Origin: Prauserella endophytica | GTDB taxonomy: Bacteria > Actinomycetota > Actinomycetes > Mycobacteriales > Pseudonocardiaceae | Assembly: GCF_005146945.1 (NCBI RefSeq) | Contig: NZ_SWMS01000018.1 | Coordinates: forward strand, 82,895 to 146,894 | Length of the DNA: 64,000 nt | Reading direction: 5' to 3' | Shown: piece after piece, positions 1 to 9,243 of the stretch | Layout of the letters: the number at the start of each line of letters is the position of its first letter | Position numbering within the stretch: position 1 is the stretch's first letter | Made by a program: the position numbers and the translations under genes | The notes under the pieces: model-generated | What the model was told of the DNA's origin: nothing | Seen by the model: the letters and a program-made list of their open reading frames with translations, nothing else | Databases searched by the model: none

Positions 1-19
1 CAGGCAGGCACCGCACCCC

Positions 20-979
20 ATGGACCTCGACCTGGCGCAGGTCCGCGCCTTCGTCCTCACCGCCGAGCTGCTGAACTTCAGCAGGGCGGCCGAGCGGTTG
101 TTCCTGTCGCAGCAGGCCCTTTCCAAGCGCATCGGCAGGCTCGAGGACACGCTCGGCGTCCGGCTGTTCGTCCGGACCAACCGCTCGGTTGAGCTCACCG
201 CCGACGCCCAGCGGTTCCTGCCCCGCGCCCAGGACCTGCTGCGCGCCGCCGACGCCGCCGTCGCCGTGCTCGGCACCGCCGACGCGCCCGTGCGCCTCGA
301 CCTGCTCGACAACCGGCTCTCGCCGATGTTCATGCTGCGCCGCCTCGCCGCTCGGGACCCAGGGCTGCGGGTGGAGCGCAGCTGGCGGCGAGGGCTGGCG
401 AACACGCTCGATCCCCTGCTGCGCGGCGAGGTCGACGTGGCGTTCGGCCGCGTCCACGACCTCGGCCGCGAGCTGCCAGCCGAGCTGGACCACCGGCTGG
501 TCCGGCTGGAACCGCTCGTCGCGCTGCTGCCGCCGGAGCACCCGCTCGCGGGCGGCGACGTGGTCCGCATGGCCGATCTCCGGTCCGAAGGCATCTGGCT
601 GCCTTCGCTCGCCGGGCCCGTCGAGTGGCTGGCGTTCCTGCGCCGGATGAGCGAGAGCCTCGGCGTGCCGCTCGACGACTCCGGGGTCAGCTTCGACCTG
701 CGGCACACGCTGGAGCAGACCCGCTACGGCCCGCCGCGCGTGACGCTGGCCGGTGCCGACATGGAGCTGGCTCCAGACCTGAACCTGCGGGTGCTGCCGT
801 TCGAGCCCTCACCGCTGTTCCCCTGGTCGGTCGTGTGGCGCAAGGGCAGGCAGCGCCCCGCCGTCAGCAAGCTGCTCGCCCTCGCGGGTCACACGAGCCG
901 GGCCGAGGGCTGGTGCGACCACGACCCGGCGCGAACGTGGCTCCCCGACGCCCCCGCCTCGGCGAGGCGGTCGTCATAG
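20..979 (+). CDS. LysR-family transcriptional regulator
   Basis: A 319-aa protein with the LysR layout. The N-terminal winged helix-turn-helix (about residues 3-62) includes the recognition-helix stretch RAAERLFLSQQALSKRI, followed by LGVRLFVRTNRSVELT. A LysR-type substrate-binding domain occupies about residues 90-290. It would act as a ligand-responsive DNA-binding regulator; the ligand is unknown. The ATG at 20 is the first start in frame and gives the usual N-terminus, but only 19 upstream bases are visible, so promoter and operator lie outside the window. Its last 6 nt overlap the convergent hydrolase gene. Family assignment is secure; the regulated genes are not identifiable. Confidence 0.9.
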   Translation: MDLDLAQVRAFVLTAELLNFSRAAERLFLSQQALSKRIGRLEDTLGVRLFVRTNRSVELTADAQRFLPRAQDLLRAADAAVAVLGTADAPVRLDLLDNRLSPMFMLRRLAARDPGLRVERSWRRGLANTLDPLLRGEVDVAFGRVHDLGRELPAELDHRLVRLEPLVALLPPEHPLAGGDVVRMADLRSEGIWLPSLAGPVEWLAFLRRMSESLGVPLDDSGVSFDLRHTLEQTRYGPPRVTLAGADMELAPDLNLRVLPFEPSPLFPWSVVWRKGRQRPAVSKLLALAGHTSRAEGWCDHDPARTWLPDAPASARRSS

Positions 980-1774
980 CCGCCGCTGGAACCACTCGGT
1001 GAACTCGGCGTCGGCCACCGCCGCGTGCGGCGTCTGCGGCGCGGGCTCCAGCCCCGGCTCCTCGGCGAGCGCGTGCTCCATGCCGGGCACCACGACGAGC
1101 CTGCCGCGCTCGCCCAGCTCGCGGTACAGCGCCTCGGCGGGCTCGCGGAAGGCGACGTCGTCCTGCTCGCCGACCACCAGCAGCACGTCCGTGCCGAGCT
1201 CCCCCGCCCTGCGGACGAAGTCGAACCGCTCGGCCACCGCCCGCGAGCGCTCGCTCCAGTGGTAGGTCACGCCGAACCGCCGCGCGTTCGCCGCGACCAC
1301 CGGCGCCAGCTGGATCACCGGGCTGACCAGCGCCGCCGCCGCGACGGGAACCTCTGCCCTCGCGAGCACCTCCAGCGCGACGGCCGACCCCGCCGAACCG
1401 CCCGCGACACCGATCGGCGCCTCCGTGATCGGCAACTGCTCGCGCAGCGCCTCCAGCGCGGCCGGCAGCTCGGCCGCGGCCTGGTCGGTCACCGGCTCCG
1501 CGATGTTGAGCACGTAGTCCTCGCCCGCCAGCCGGAAGAACTCGTCGGGCCCGCCGGGGAGCGGCCGTTCCCCGGACATCGGCAGTCCGAAGTAGACGCG
1601 CCACGCCGGCACCCCCGACATCGGCAGGGCCGAAGCCATGGCCCGCTCGCTGCGCGGCGCGTCCATCAGGTGCCACGTCACGACGGCCGGGGCCGGGCCA
1701 CCGGTGCCCTCGGGGCGCAGCGCCACGTACGGCACTCCGGCGGCGACACCCTTGATCATGGCCGAGGTATCCAT
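974..1774 (-). CDS. alpha/beta hydrolase (esterase-like)
   Basis: A 266-aa cytoplasmic hydrolase. The nucleophile elbow is GGSAGS with Ser127. A late acidic residue in VVGEQDDV and a histidine in PGMEHAL complete the likely Ser-Asp-His triad. The frame stays open upstream, but the ATG at 1774 is chosen because AGGAGGA lies 3-4 nt in front of it and the fold begins there. The gene converges on the LysR gene with a 6-nt overlap, and diverges from the gene at 1927 across about 150 bp that should hold both promoters. The substrate is unknown; a carboxylesterase or dienelactone hydrolase-like enzyme is possible. Confidence 0.8.
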   Translation of the reverse strand: MDTSAMIKGVAAGVPYVALRPEGTGGPAPAVVTWHLMDAPRSERAMASALPMSGVPAWRVYFGLPMSGERPLPGGPDEFFRLAGEDYVLNIAEPVTDQAAAELPAALEALREQLPITEAPIGVAGGSAGSAVALEVLARAEVPVAAAALVSPVIQLAPVVAANARRFGVTYHWSERSRAVAERFDFVRRAGELGTDVLLVVGEQDDVAFREPAEALYRELGERGRLVVVPGMEHALAEEPGLEPAPQTPHAAVADAEFTEWFQRRL

Positions 1775-1926
1775 GGTTCCTCCTGTTGTCTTTCCCGTGT
1801 GAGAACAAGCAAACCGCCTGCTCAACGCCCCGTCCAACAGCTTTCGCGGTGCCCGTGACAACCTGCGGTTGTGATCGGGACCGGCCGCCCGCCCGCGGCC
1901 GCACCGGTCACCGATAGCCTGGCCAG

Positions 1927-3564
1927 ATGGAGCAGGACAACGTCGGAGCGACACTCGACGAACTGGTGCAATGGGCGGACAAGGCGCTGCGGGAGCCTCC
2001 CGTCGACACCGGCCACGCGGAGCTGGCGTTGCGGCTGCTCTCCGAGGAGCTGGGCGTTCACGACCTCGCACAGCTGCGGCCAGGACACCTGGCCGAGCTG
2101 CTGCTCGGCGTGTACCAGGAGGCCGTCGAACCCGGGCACGAGGCGGACGCCGTCGTCGCGCTCCACCACCTGCTCACGTTCGCGGGCGACACCGGGCGGC
2201 TCACCGCCGAGGACGTGACCGCGCTGCGGGAGGAACTGGACTACATCGAACCGGAACTGGGCGCCGTCGCGGACGTGGACCTCAGGGAGGCGTACGGCCT
2301 TCCCGACCGCATCGGCCCCCTGCGACTGCCCACCGAACCGGAGCTCGCCGAGGCCGCGCGGCGGACAAGGGTGCTCGACCGCGCCAAGCGGCTCGCGCTG
2401 TGGTGCGGCGAGGGCCGCGCGACCTTCGAGTCCGTCGGCCTCGGCGCCGAGGACCGCGCCGCCGCCGCGAGCGAGCTCGGGGAGTCCGAAGAGGACATCA
2501 TCCAGCTGTACCTGCTGGCCGAGGACGTCGACTTCATCATCCCCGGCCCCGAGGGCACACAGGTCGGCGAGGCCGTCGACGCCTGGCCGGAGGGCAGTGA
2601 CGAGGACGTGCTGGACACCTGGGACCGGGCGCTGGCGGCCGTGCTCGCGTGGAGCCTGCTCACCGACGCCGACCGCGCCGGTGAGGACGGGCTGGACTTC
2701 GAGGGCGCGGGCGCGTGGTTCATGCCGCTCTTCCTCTCCCGCTACCGCGGTCTGCCGGTGGCCGCGATCAGCGAGATGATCTTCGAGCTCGCCACCACGG
2801 AGCTGGTCGCCGACGACGCCCGCGCCCGCTGGGACGCCTGGGTCGCCGAGCACGGCGAGCCGGCGGAGGTCCTGCTCCGCCGCCTCACCGAGCTCGGCGC
2901 CGTGGAGATCTCCGACGGCGTCGCGCGCGCCACGCCGCTCGCGGTGTGGGCCATGCGCGACGAGCTGATCGAGTCCGGCGTCGAGGTGCCCCTGCTGCCG
3001 CCGGCCGAGGAGCTGTCGGCGGCCGACCTGCTCGAGCTCGCTCTGTCTGGAATGGACGGTGAGCTGGAGGCCGAGATGGAGGCGTGGCTCGGGCGGCGCT
3101 CCGGCGACGCTGCGGCCGCGGAGTTGCTCGCGGCCGCCGCCGAGGGCGGGGCGCCCGAGCGGACGATCGCGGCAGGGCTCATCCGGGAGTGGATCGGCGC
3201 CGAGGCGGAGGCGCAGCTGCGCAAGGCACTCGACGTGCCCATGCTCCGGCGGCACGCCAAGGCGTCGCTGGAGCTGCTGCTCGGCCCGCACCCTGACTTC
3301 GCGGCCACCGAGGAGGACGGCGCGTGGCTGCTCGTCGACGAGATCGCAGGCAGCGCGCACGGCATCGCCGACGAGGACCTGCCCGTCCTGCTCGGCGCGA
3401 CGGTGCCGGCCGAGTACGCGGCGCTGTTCGACACGATGTGGCGGCTCGACCATCCCGACACGCACCGGGTGCTCACGCTGCTCGGCGAGCACCACCCGGA
3501 CAAGGCCGTCGCGAAACAGGCCCGGAAGGCCGCCTACAAGGCAGCCGACCGAGCCCGCTCCTGA
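1927..3564 (+). CDS. conserved actinobacterial protein of unknown function
   Basis: A 545-aa acidic, alanine/leucine/glutamate-rich protein predicted to be almost entirely helical. It has no signal peptide or membrane segment and no catalytic motif that I recognise. The C-terminal third (DVPMLRRHAKASLELLL, then HPDTHRVLTLLGEHHPDKAVAKQARKA split over two helices) resembles short helical repeats of the HEAT/TPR sort, which suggests a scaffold role. The ATG at 1927 follows an A/G-rich stretch and codon bias is strong throughout, so the gene is real. It ends just before a tandem repeat and an inverted repeat shared with the convergent livF. Confidence 0.75.
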   Translation: MEQDNVGATLDELVQWADKALREPPVDTGHAELALRLLSEELGVHDLAQLRPGHLAELLLGVYQEAVEPGHEADAVVALHHLLTFAGDTGRLTAEDVTALREELDYIEPELGAVADVDLREAYGLPDRIGPLRLPTEPELAEAARRTRVLDRAKRLALWCGEGRATFESVGLGAEDRAAAASELGESEEDIIQLYLLAEDVDFIIPGPEGTQVGEAVDAWPEGSDEDVLDTWDRALAAVLAWSLLTDADRAGEDGLDFEGAGAWFMPLFLSRYRGLPVAAISEMIFELATTELVADDARARWDAWVAEHGEPAEVLLRRLTELGAVEISDGVARATPLAVWAMRDELIESGVEVPLLPPAEELSAADLLELALSGMDGELEAEMEAWLGRRSGDAAAAELLAAAAEGGAPERTIAAGLIREWIGAEAEAQLRKALDVPMLRRHAKASLELLLGPHPDFAATEEDGAWLLVDEIAGSAHGIADEDLPVLLGATVPAEYAALFDTMWRLDHPDTHRVLTLLGEHHPDKAVAKQARKAAYKAADRARS

Positions 3565-3572
3565 CCTTGCCC

Positions 3573-3617
3573 CTACTGCACCTACTGCACCTACTGCACC
3601 TACTGCACCTACTGCAG
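3573..3617. repeat. 9-bp tandem repeat, five units
   Basis: Five head-to-tail copies of ctactgcac; the last reads ctactgcag. The array begins 8 nt after the stop of the 545-aa gene, and its last unit is the start of the left arm of the inverted repeat at 3609-3726. The unit therefore looks like a slippage expansion of the repeat's own outer arm. Confidence 0.9.
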
Positions 3618-3726
3618 TGAAGGCCACCATGCCTGCGCCCACCCGTCTCCCACCACCGCCCAAACGGAGACGCTGACGCGCCGCTGTGTTTGATCAACGC
3701 AGTGAAGGTGGCCTTCACTGCAGTAG
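3609..3726. terminator. inverted repeat IR-1 between converging genes (family A)
   Basis: A perfect 20-bp inverted repeat (3609-3628 and 3707-3726) encloses 78 bp. The right half alone also folds as a 10-bp stem with a 3-nt loop (3699-3721), 15 nt past the livF stop. The outer arms match the copies at 47097-47149 and 54021-54073, but this copy carries about 55 extra bp in the spacer, including its own cgtctcc/ggagacg dyad. It probably acts as a bidirectional terminator; there is no U-tract, as is common in actinobacteria. Confidence 0.65.
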
Positions 3727-3736
3727 GGCGCTCGGC

Positions 3737-4450
3737 TCAGGCGACGCCGAGGTAGGCCTCCTTGATCGACTCGTCGGCGAGCAGCTCCCTGCCCGTGCCC
3801 GACTTGACGATCGAGCCGGTCTCCAGCACGTAGGCGCGGTGGGCCCGCGACAGCGCCTGCTGCGCGTTCTGCTCCACGAGCAGCACCGTGGTGCCTTCCT
3901 TGTTGATCTCCGTGATGATCCGGAAGATCTGCTGGATGAACTGCGGCGCCAGCCCCATCGAGGGCTCGTCGAGCAGCAGCAGCTTCGGCTTCGACATCAG
4001 CGCGCGCCCGATGGCGAGCATCTGCTGCTCACCGCCGGAGAGCGTGCCGCCCGCCTGCGTGCGCCGCTCCGCGAGCCGGGGGAACAGCTCGAAGACGTGG
4101 TCCATCTCCGCGGCCAGATTCTTGCGGTCCTTGCGCGCGTAGGCGCCCATGTCGAGGTTCTCGTGAACCGTCATCCCGGGGAAGATGCCCCGGCCCTCGG
4201 GTGCCTGCGAGATCCCTCGCACCACCCGCAGGTCGGCTCGCAGCCGCGTGATGTCCTCACCCGCGAACGTGATCGTGCCCGCGGAGACGGGCCGGATCCC
4301 GGAGATCGCGCGCATCGTGGTGGACTTGCCGGCCCCGTTGGCCCCGATGAGGGTGACGATCTCGCCCTCGTTGACGGTGATCGTCAGTTCCGAAACCGCC
4401 TTGATCCGTCCGTAGTGGACGGACACGCCGGAAAGCTCAAGCAATGTCAT
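3737..4450 (-). CDS. livF: branched-chain amino acid ABC transporter ATP-binding protein LivF
   Basis: A 237-aa ATPase of the HAAT (LivF) type. Walker A is GANGAGKST, the ABC signature LSGGEQQ, Walker B LLLLDEPSMGL, followed by the switch-region EQN. APQFIQQIFRII and the C-terminal ESIKEAYLG are typical of LivF. It pairs with LivG on the cytoplasmic face of LivHM to power amino acid uptake. It is the last gene of the operon; its start overlaps the livG stop by 14 nt, indicating translational coupling, and IR-1 lies just downstream as terminator. Confidence 0.95.
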   Translation of the reverse strand: MTLLELSGVSVHYGRIKAVSELTITVNEGEIVTLIGANGAGKSTTMRAISGIRPVSAGTITFAGEDITRLRADLRVVRGISQAPEGRGIFPGMTVHENLDMGAYARKDRKNLAAEMDHVFELFPRLAERRTQAGGTLSGGEQQMLAIGRALMSKPKLLLLDEPSMGLAPQFIQQIFRIITEINKEGTTVLLVEQNAQQALSRAHRAYVLETGSIVKSGTGRELLADESIKEAYLGVA

Positions 4451-5366
4451 CGTCGGGAACTCCCAGGTAGGCGGCGATCACGGCGGGGTTCTCCCTGATC
4501 TCGGCTGGCACGCCCTCGGCGATCTTCTTGCCGAACTCCAGCACCACGATCCGGTCGGTCACGCCCATCACGAGCTTCATGTCGTGCTCGATGAGCAGCA
4601 CCGTGTACCCGTCGTCGCGGATCTTGCGGATCAGCCCCATCAGCTCTTCCTTCTCGATGGGGTTGAACCCGGCGGCGGGCTCGTCGAGGCACAGCAGCTT
4701 GGGCTCGGTCGCGAGCGCGCGGGCGATCTCCAGCCGCCGCTGGTAGCCGTACGGCAGGTTCTTCGCCTTGTCGGCGGCCCGGTCGACGATGCCGACGAAG
4801 TCGAGCAGCGCCATGGCCCGCTCGATCGCCGACTTCTCCTCCCGGAAGTGCCTCGGCGAGCGCACGAGCGCGCCGATGACACTCGTCTTGTGCCGCGCGT
4901 CGGTGCCGACGACCACGTTCTCCAGCGCCGTCATCTCGCCGAAGAGGCGGATGTTCTGGAACGTCCTGGCGATGCCGCGCCGGGTGATGTTGTGCTTGGC
5001 GAGCTTGCCGAGCGGCTTGCCCTCCAGCAACACCCGGCCGGATGTCGGCCGGTAGACGCCGGTCATGGCGTTGAAGCACGTGGTCTTGCCGGCGCCGTTC
5101 GGGCCGATGAGGCCGAGGATCTCGCCGCGGCGGATGCCGAACGACACCGAGTCCAGCGCCGTCAGGCCGCCGAAGCGCACGGTCAGGTCCTCGATCTCGA
5201 GCAGCGTCTGCCCGACGTCGACGGCCATCTCACGGTCGGAGGCGACGACCTCCGCGACCTCGGCCTCGTGCTCGGCGAGCTCCGCCTCGGTCATCTGCTG
5301 CAGCTCGGCGACGAGACCGCCCTCGGCCTTCACCTCAGGGCCGTTGCCGTTCTCCGGCTGGGTCAT
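4437..5366 (-). CDS. livG: branched-chain amino acid ABC transporter ATP-binding protein LivG
   Basis: A 309-aa ATPase with GPNGAGKTT (Walker A), a LivG-type signature [13 protein letters not shown] (the canonical LSGGQ is degenerate, as is usual in LivG), [13 protein letters not shown] (Walker B) and the H-loop EHDMKLVM. About 57 extra acidic residues precede the ATPase core, which LivG proteins usually lack; their role is unknown. The ATG at 5366 shares one base with the livM stop (TGATG), which fixes the start. It is the partner of LivF in the import complex. Confidence 0.93.
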   Translation of the reverse strand: MTQPENGNGPEVKAEGGLVAELQQMTEAELAEHEAEVAEVVASDREMAVDVGQTLLEIEDLTVRFGGLTALDSVSFGIRRGEILGLIGPNGAGKTTCFNAMTGVYRPTSGRVLLEGKPLGKLAKHNITRRGIARTFQNIRLFGEMTALENVVVGTDARHKTSVIGALVRSPRHFREEKSAIERAMALLDFVGIVDRAADKAKNLPYGYQRRLEIARALATEPKLLCLDEPAAGFNPIEKEELMGLIRKIRDDGYTVLLIEHDMKLVMGVTDRIVVLEFGKKIAEGVPAEIRENPAVIAAYLGVPDDDIA

Positions 5367-6502
5367 CACACGCCCCCGTTCCGGTCCGTCGACACCGACG
5401 TGTCGTGACTGATCTGCTCGCCCCGGCCCAGCAGGCGTTGGTACGCCTGTCTCCCGTAGGTGAGCAACCGCTGCCGCGCGCCGAGCAGGCCCTGCGGACG
5501 GAAGATCATCAGCACGATCAGCGCGAAGCCGAAGATCAGGTACCGGTACTCGGCGATGCCGAGGAACCTGGCCGGGATGTAGGCGACGATGATCGCGCCG
5601 AGTATCACGCCGACCTTGTTGCCCGACCCACCGAGGATCACGGCCGCCAGGAACAGCATCGACGTCACCACGTCGAACTTCTGGTTGTTCACGAACGCCA
5701 GCTGGCCCGCGTACAGCGCGCCGGAGAGGCCACCGATCGCGGCGCCGATGACGAACGCCCAGATCTTGAACTTGAACGTGTTGACGCCCATGATCGCGGC
5801 GGCGTCCTCGTCGTCGCGGATCGCCACCCACGAGCGGCCGACGCGGCTGCGTTCGAGGTTTCCGACGAGCACCAGGATCACGATGATGATCGTGACCGTG
5901 AGCCAGTACCACGGCGTGCCGTCGGTGTTGTTGAAGATGGCCGTGCCGTCGGCGTGCGTGCCCGGCGGGTGCCCGACCTGCTGGAAGCCCTGGTTGCCGC
6001 GCAACGGCTCCAGGTTGTCCGCCAGCAGTCGCACGATCTCACCGAAGCCGAGGGTGACGATGGCGAGGTAGTCACCGCGCAGCCGCAGTGTCGGCGAGCC
6101 CAGGATGACACCGAACACCATGGTGATCGCCATCGCGATCGGCAGCACAGCGAGGAACGGCAGCTTGGTGAGGGCGGAGTCAGGGCTGGTGAACAACGCG
6201 GCGACGTACGCGCCGACCGCGAAGAAGCCCACGTACCCGAGGTCGAGCAGGCCCGCCTGCCCCACCACGACGTTCAGTCCGATGGCGATCAGCGCGTATC
6301 GCGCCACCTCGAACATCGCGATCGGGAAGTCGTAGCCGGGTTCGGTGGTGATGATGGGCGGGTTCAGCACCGGCAGCGCGTAGATGAACACCACCAGCGG
6401 GATCATGATCGCCCACTGCTGGAACCGGTTGAGGTTGTTCCACCACTCGCCGAGCGAACGGCGGCCGGTGGTCGTCGGCGTCCTGGTCGTCGTGGTGGTC
6501 AT
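5366..6502 (-). CDS. livM: branched-chain amino acid ABC transporter permease LivM
   Basis: A 378-aa integral membrane permease. A threonine-rich polar N-terminus is followed by about 9-10 hydrophobic segments. The LivM hallmarks [18 protein letters not shown] and [18 protein letters not shown] are present, as is the cytoplasmic coupling stretch [17 protein letters not shown]. It forms the translocation pore with LivH. Its start overlaps the livH stop as ATGA, and its stop shares a base with the livG start. Confidence 0.93.
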   Translation of the reverse strand: MTTTTTRTPTTTGRRSLGEWWNNLNRFQQWAIMIPLVVFIYALPVLNPPIITTEPGYDFPIAMFEVARYALIAIGLNVVVGQAGLLDLGYVGFFAVGAYVAALFTSPDSALTKLPFLAVLPIAMAITMVFGVILGSPTLRLRGDYLAIVTLGFGEIVRLLADNLEPLRGNQGFQQVGHPPGTHADGTAIFNNTDGTPWYWLTVTIIIVILVLVGNLERSRVGRSWVAIRDDEDAAAIMGVNTFKFKIWAFVIGAAIGGLSGALYAGQLAFVNNQKFDVVTSMLFLAAVILGGSGNKVGVILGAIIVAYIPARFLGIAEYRYLIFGFALIVLMIFRPQGLLGARQRLLTYGRQAYQRLLGRGEQISHDTSVSTDRNGGV

Positions 6503-7527
6503 ACCCGCGCCTTTCCGAGGGACTCGCCGAGGATGCCGGTCGGGCGGAACATCAGGATCAGCACGAGCAGCGCGAAGGCGACGACGTCACGCCATTCACC
6601 GCCGAACAGCGACTGCCCGTAGTTCTCCATCAGCCCGAGCAGCAGCCCGCCGAGCAGCGCGCCGCGCAGGTTGCCGATGCCGCCGAGCACGGCGGCGGTG
6701 AACGCCTTGATCCCGAGCAGGAAACCACCCTGGTACGCGGCGCCCTGCGGGATCTTCATCATGTAGAACAGCGCCGCGGCGCCGGCGAGCAGACCCCCGA
6801 TGAGGAACGTCGTCATGATGACGCGTTCCTTGTTGACGCCCATGAGGGTCGCCGTGTCGGGATCCTGTGCGACGGCGCGGATGCCACGGCCGAACCGCGT
6901 TCTGTTGACGAACGTGTCGGCGACCAGCCAGAGCAGGATCGACGCCAGCACGATGATGATCGTGATGTTGGTGACGCTGGCGCCGAAGATCTCGAAGACC
7001 GGTTCGGGGCGCAGCAACCGGATGGCCTGCTCCGGGTTGCCGCCGCGCCAGATGAAGATCAGCTGCTGCAGCACGAACGAGGCGCCGATCGCGGTGATCA
7101 GGAAGACCAGCCTGGGGGCGCCGCGGTTGCGCAACGGGCGGTAGGCCACGCGTTCGAGCACGACGGCCGTCGCGCCGGACGCCAGCACCGCGGCGAGCAG
7201 CGCCAGCAGCAGGAAGCCGACCAGTTCGAAGATCGCGAGCTCGGCGGTGGGGCCGGGCCGGAAACCGAGGGCGTAGAAGGTGAACCACGTCGCGTAGGCG
7301 CCGTAGATGAACACCTCGGAGTGGGCGAAGTTGATGAGCTTGAGCACGCCGTAGACGAGCGTGTAGCCGAGCGCGACGAGCGCGTAGATGCTGCCCTGCG
7401 CGAGCCCGTCGACCGTGTTGCTCCAGAACTGGTCGATCAGGCCCTCGACGTCGAAGCTGATCAGGCTGTCACTCTGCGCAAGGTACAGCGAGGACAGGTG
7501 GTGATGAATGGACAAGTCGTTCTCCAC
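6499..7527 (-). CDS. livH: branched-chain amino acid ABC transporter permease LivH
   Basis: A 342-aa membrane permease of the LivH type. GLAQGSIYALVALGYTLVYG and LINFAHSEVFIYGAY near the N-terminus and the coupling helix RFGRGIRAVAQDPDTATLMG are diagnostic. The start is the GTG at 7527; the preceding 75-nt gap to livK holds a strong hairpin. About 35 residues precede the first membrane segment, so a slightly later start cannot be excluded. It forms the transmembrane channel with LivM. Confidence 0.92.
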   Translation of the reverse strand: MENDLSIHHHLSSLYLAQSDSLISFDVEGLIDQFWSNTVDGLAQGSIYALVALGYTLVYGVLKLINFAHSEVFIYGAYATWFTFYALGFRPGPTAELAIFELVGFLLLALLAAVLASGATAVVLERVAYRPLRNRGAPRLVFLITAIGASFVLQQLIFIWRGGNPEQAIRLLRPEPVFEIFGASVTNITIIIVLASILLWLVADTFVNRTRFGRGIRAVAQDPDTATLMGVNKERVIMTTFLIGGLLAGAAALFYMMKIPQGAAYQGGFLLGIKAFTAAVLGGIGNLRGALLGGLLLGLMENYGQSLFGGEWRDVVAFALLVLILMFRPTGILGESLGKARV

Positions 7528-7536
7528 GTGGGGGCC

Positions 7537-7577
7537 GGGGCGCGCGCCGGCGGGATCGGCCGCCGGGCGCGCGCCCC
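7537..7577 (-). promoter_or_regulatory. intercistronic hairpin between livK and livH
   Basis: A 12-bp perfect stem (7537-7548 with 7566-7577) extends by five more pairs past a single bulge, leaving a loop of about 6 nt. It lies in the only sizeable gap of the liv operon. Such hairpins commonly stabilise or partly terminate mRNA so that the binding protein is made in excess over the membrane components. That role is inferred from position. Confidence 0.6.
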
Positions 7578-7602
7578 GACAAGGAAGTGCGTGACCCGGA
7601 GA

Positions 7603-8826
7603 TCAGCCCTTGGGCTTGATCTCGGTGTTGCGGACGATCTGACCGTTCTCGACCTTGTAGGTCCAGACGGTGCTCTCTGCCAGCTCGCCCTTCTCGTTCC
7701 ACTTGAAGCTCTTGGTCAGGCCCTGTCCCTCGTAGCCCTTGACGAACTCGAGCATGCCCGCGCGGTCCTTGACGCCCGAGTCGATGCCCTTCAGCAGGAT
7801 CGTCGCGAGGTCGTAGCCCTCCGGGGAGTACGTGCCGGGCGCCCTGCCCCCGGACACCTGCTTGTAGCCCTCGTTGAACTCGGTGAACTGGTCGGCGGGA
7901 ACGCACGGGCACGTGAAGTACACGCCCTCGGCCGCGTCACCGGCGCCCTTGACGAACTCGTCGTCCTTCACGCCGTCGGGGCCGACGAACTGGGCCTCGA
8001 CACCGGCGTCGAACAGCTGCTGCGCGAACGGCGCGGCCTCCTGGTAGTAGCCGGAGAAGAAGATCGCGTCCGGGTTCTCGCCCTTGATGCTGTTGACGAC
8101 CGCGGAGAAGTCCGTCTGCTTGGTCTTGATCTGTTCCTGGCAGCTCGCCTTGTCACCGAGGCGATCGGTGATCGAGTTCGCGAGGCCGATGCCGTACTCG
8201 GAGTCGTCGCGGACGACGCAGACGGTCTGCGCGCCCAGCTCCTCGGTGATGAACTGCGCGGCGGCGGGGCCCTGTGTGTTGTCGTTGCCGAGACCGCGGA
8301 AGAAGGTCTTCCAGCCGTTCTCGCTCAGCGCGGGGTTGGTGGCCGACGGTGTGACCTGCACCAGGCCGGCGTCGTCGAAGATGTTGCCCGCGGCCTTCGA
8401 CTCGCCGGAGAACGGCAGGCCGACGACGCCGATGATGTCCTGCGTGTTGACGATCTGCGTGACGATGCCGGGAGCGCGGTCGGGGGTGCCCTCGGTTTCG
8501 AACTCCTGCAGCTCGACCTGGCAGTTCGGGTTGTTCGAGTTGTGCCGCTCGATGGCGACCTTCACGCCGTTGAGGATGTTCTGCCCCAGTGCGGCGTTCG
8601 CGCCGTTGATCGTGCCCGCGTAGGCCAGCTTGGTGCCGGCGTCGCAGGTGGCGTTGCCGTCGCCGGCGGGGTCAGCGGCGTTGGCTGCCTGAGCTGGTGC
8701 GCTGGCCTGCGGCTGCGAACCCGTGTCGTCGCCACCCCCGTCCTCGGTGCGCGCGGCGCACGCGCCGAGAACCAGCGACGCCGTCGCCGCCAGCACCACA
8801 ACCCGCCCAAAGCGTGCTCTTGACAC
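7603..8826 (-). CDS. livK: branched-chain amino acid ABC transporter substrate-binding lipoprotein LivK
   Basis: A 407-aa secreted lipoprotein. A short hydrophobic signal ends in the lipobox LGAC (Cys at about residue 23), followed by a Gly/Asp/Ala-rich linker. The periplasmic-binding-protein fold of the Leu/Ile/Val type begins near residue 67 (LAYAGTINGANAALGQNILNG). The GTG at 8826 is preceded by GGGAGG. It is the first gene of livKHMGF, and about 350 bp of non-coding DNA precede it. Its exact ligand (Leu/Ile/Val or another amide or amino acid) cannot be read from the sequence. Confidence 0.9.
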   Translation of the reverse strand: MSRARFGRVVVLAATASLVLGACAARTEDGGGDDTGSQPQASAPAQAANAADPAGDGNATCDAGTKLAYAGTINGANAALGQNILNGVKVAIERHNSNNPNCQVELQEFETEGTPDRAPGIVTQIVNTQDIIGVVGLPFSGESKAAGNIFDDAGLVQVTPSATNPALSENGWKTFFRGLGNDNTQGPAAAQFITEELGAQTVCVVRDDSEYGIGLANSITDRLGDKASCQEQIKTKQTDFSAVVNSIKGENPDAIFFSGYYQEAAPFAQQLFDAGVEAQFVGPDGVKDDEFVKGAGDAAEGVYFTCPCVPADQFTEFNEGYKQVSGGRAPGTYSPEGYDLATILLKGIDSGVKDRAGMLEFVKGYEGQGLTKSFKWNEKGELAESTVWTYKVENGQIVRNTEIKPKG

Positions 8827-9175
8827 ATTTCCTCCCGATGTCCTTCAAAGACGCAGGAACGCGACCCCACCCCGAAAGGTCGAGACCTGACTGGGCGATG
8901 AAGTTAGCCGCGCGTCAGGTGATTGCACAGCAACCGTCAGCCGTTGTATCCACATCGTGACGGTTTCAGGGACGGTTAGCCGACAGCTCAGGCCCGATCG
9001 AAGCAACGCGACAATCAGGTCTGTACCAGCGGTAGTCAACGAGCGCACTTGCGATGCGATCTCCCCAGCCCCTGCCACCCCGTGTCCCCTTCTCGAGTGA
9101 GAGGAACCGTACAGCACGCGAACCAGCCGAAAGTCGCACTCGGCGGCCGACCCGCCAGCCGGACCAGCACCATCG
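8827..9175 (-). promoter_or_regulatory. livKHMGF upstream region
   Basis: About 350 bp without a supportable gene, between the livK start and the pdtaR terminator. It must hold the liv promoter. A possible -10 (GATACA) lies near 8948 on the minus strand with a weak -35 upstream, and several ACGGTT/AACCGT half-sites cluster at 8930-8985. I cannot identify a specific regulator site. Confidence 0.35.
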
Positions 9176-9229
9176 CACAAAAGCACCCCAGGCTTGTGTT
9201 CTACATCACAAGCCTGGGGTGCTTTTGTG
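9176..9229 (-). terminator. strong hairpin terminator downstream of the pdtaR-like gene
   Basis: A perfect 23-bp inverted repeat (9176-9198 with 9207-9229) with an 8-nt loop ends in AAAA/TTTT, so it can work in either direction. It starts 15 nt past the stop of the pdtaR-like gene. Its sequence is unrelated to the AAGGCCACC repeat family found elsewhere in the window. Confidence 0.85.
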
Positions 9230-9243
9230 TCCGGGCGGGCCGG

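Noticed and set aside
5367..5912. N-terminal extension of the livG frame
   Set aside because: It overlaps the livM coding sequence in another frame; the TGATG junction fixes the LivG start at 5366.
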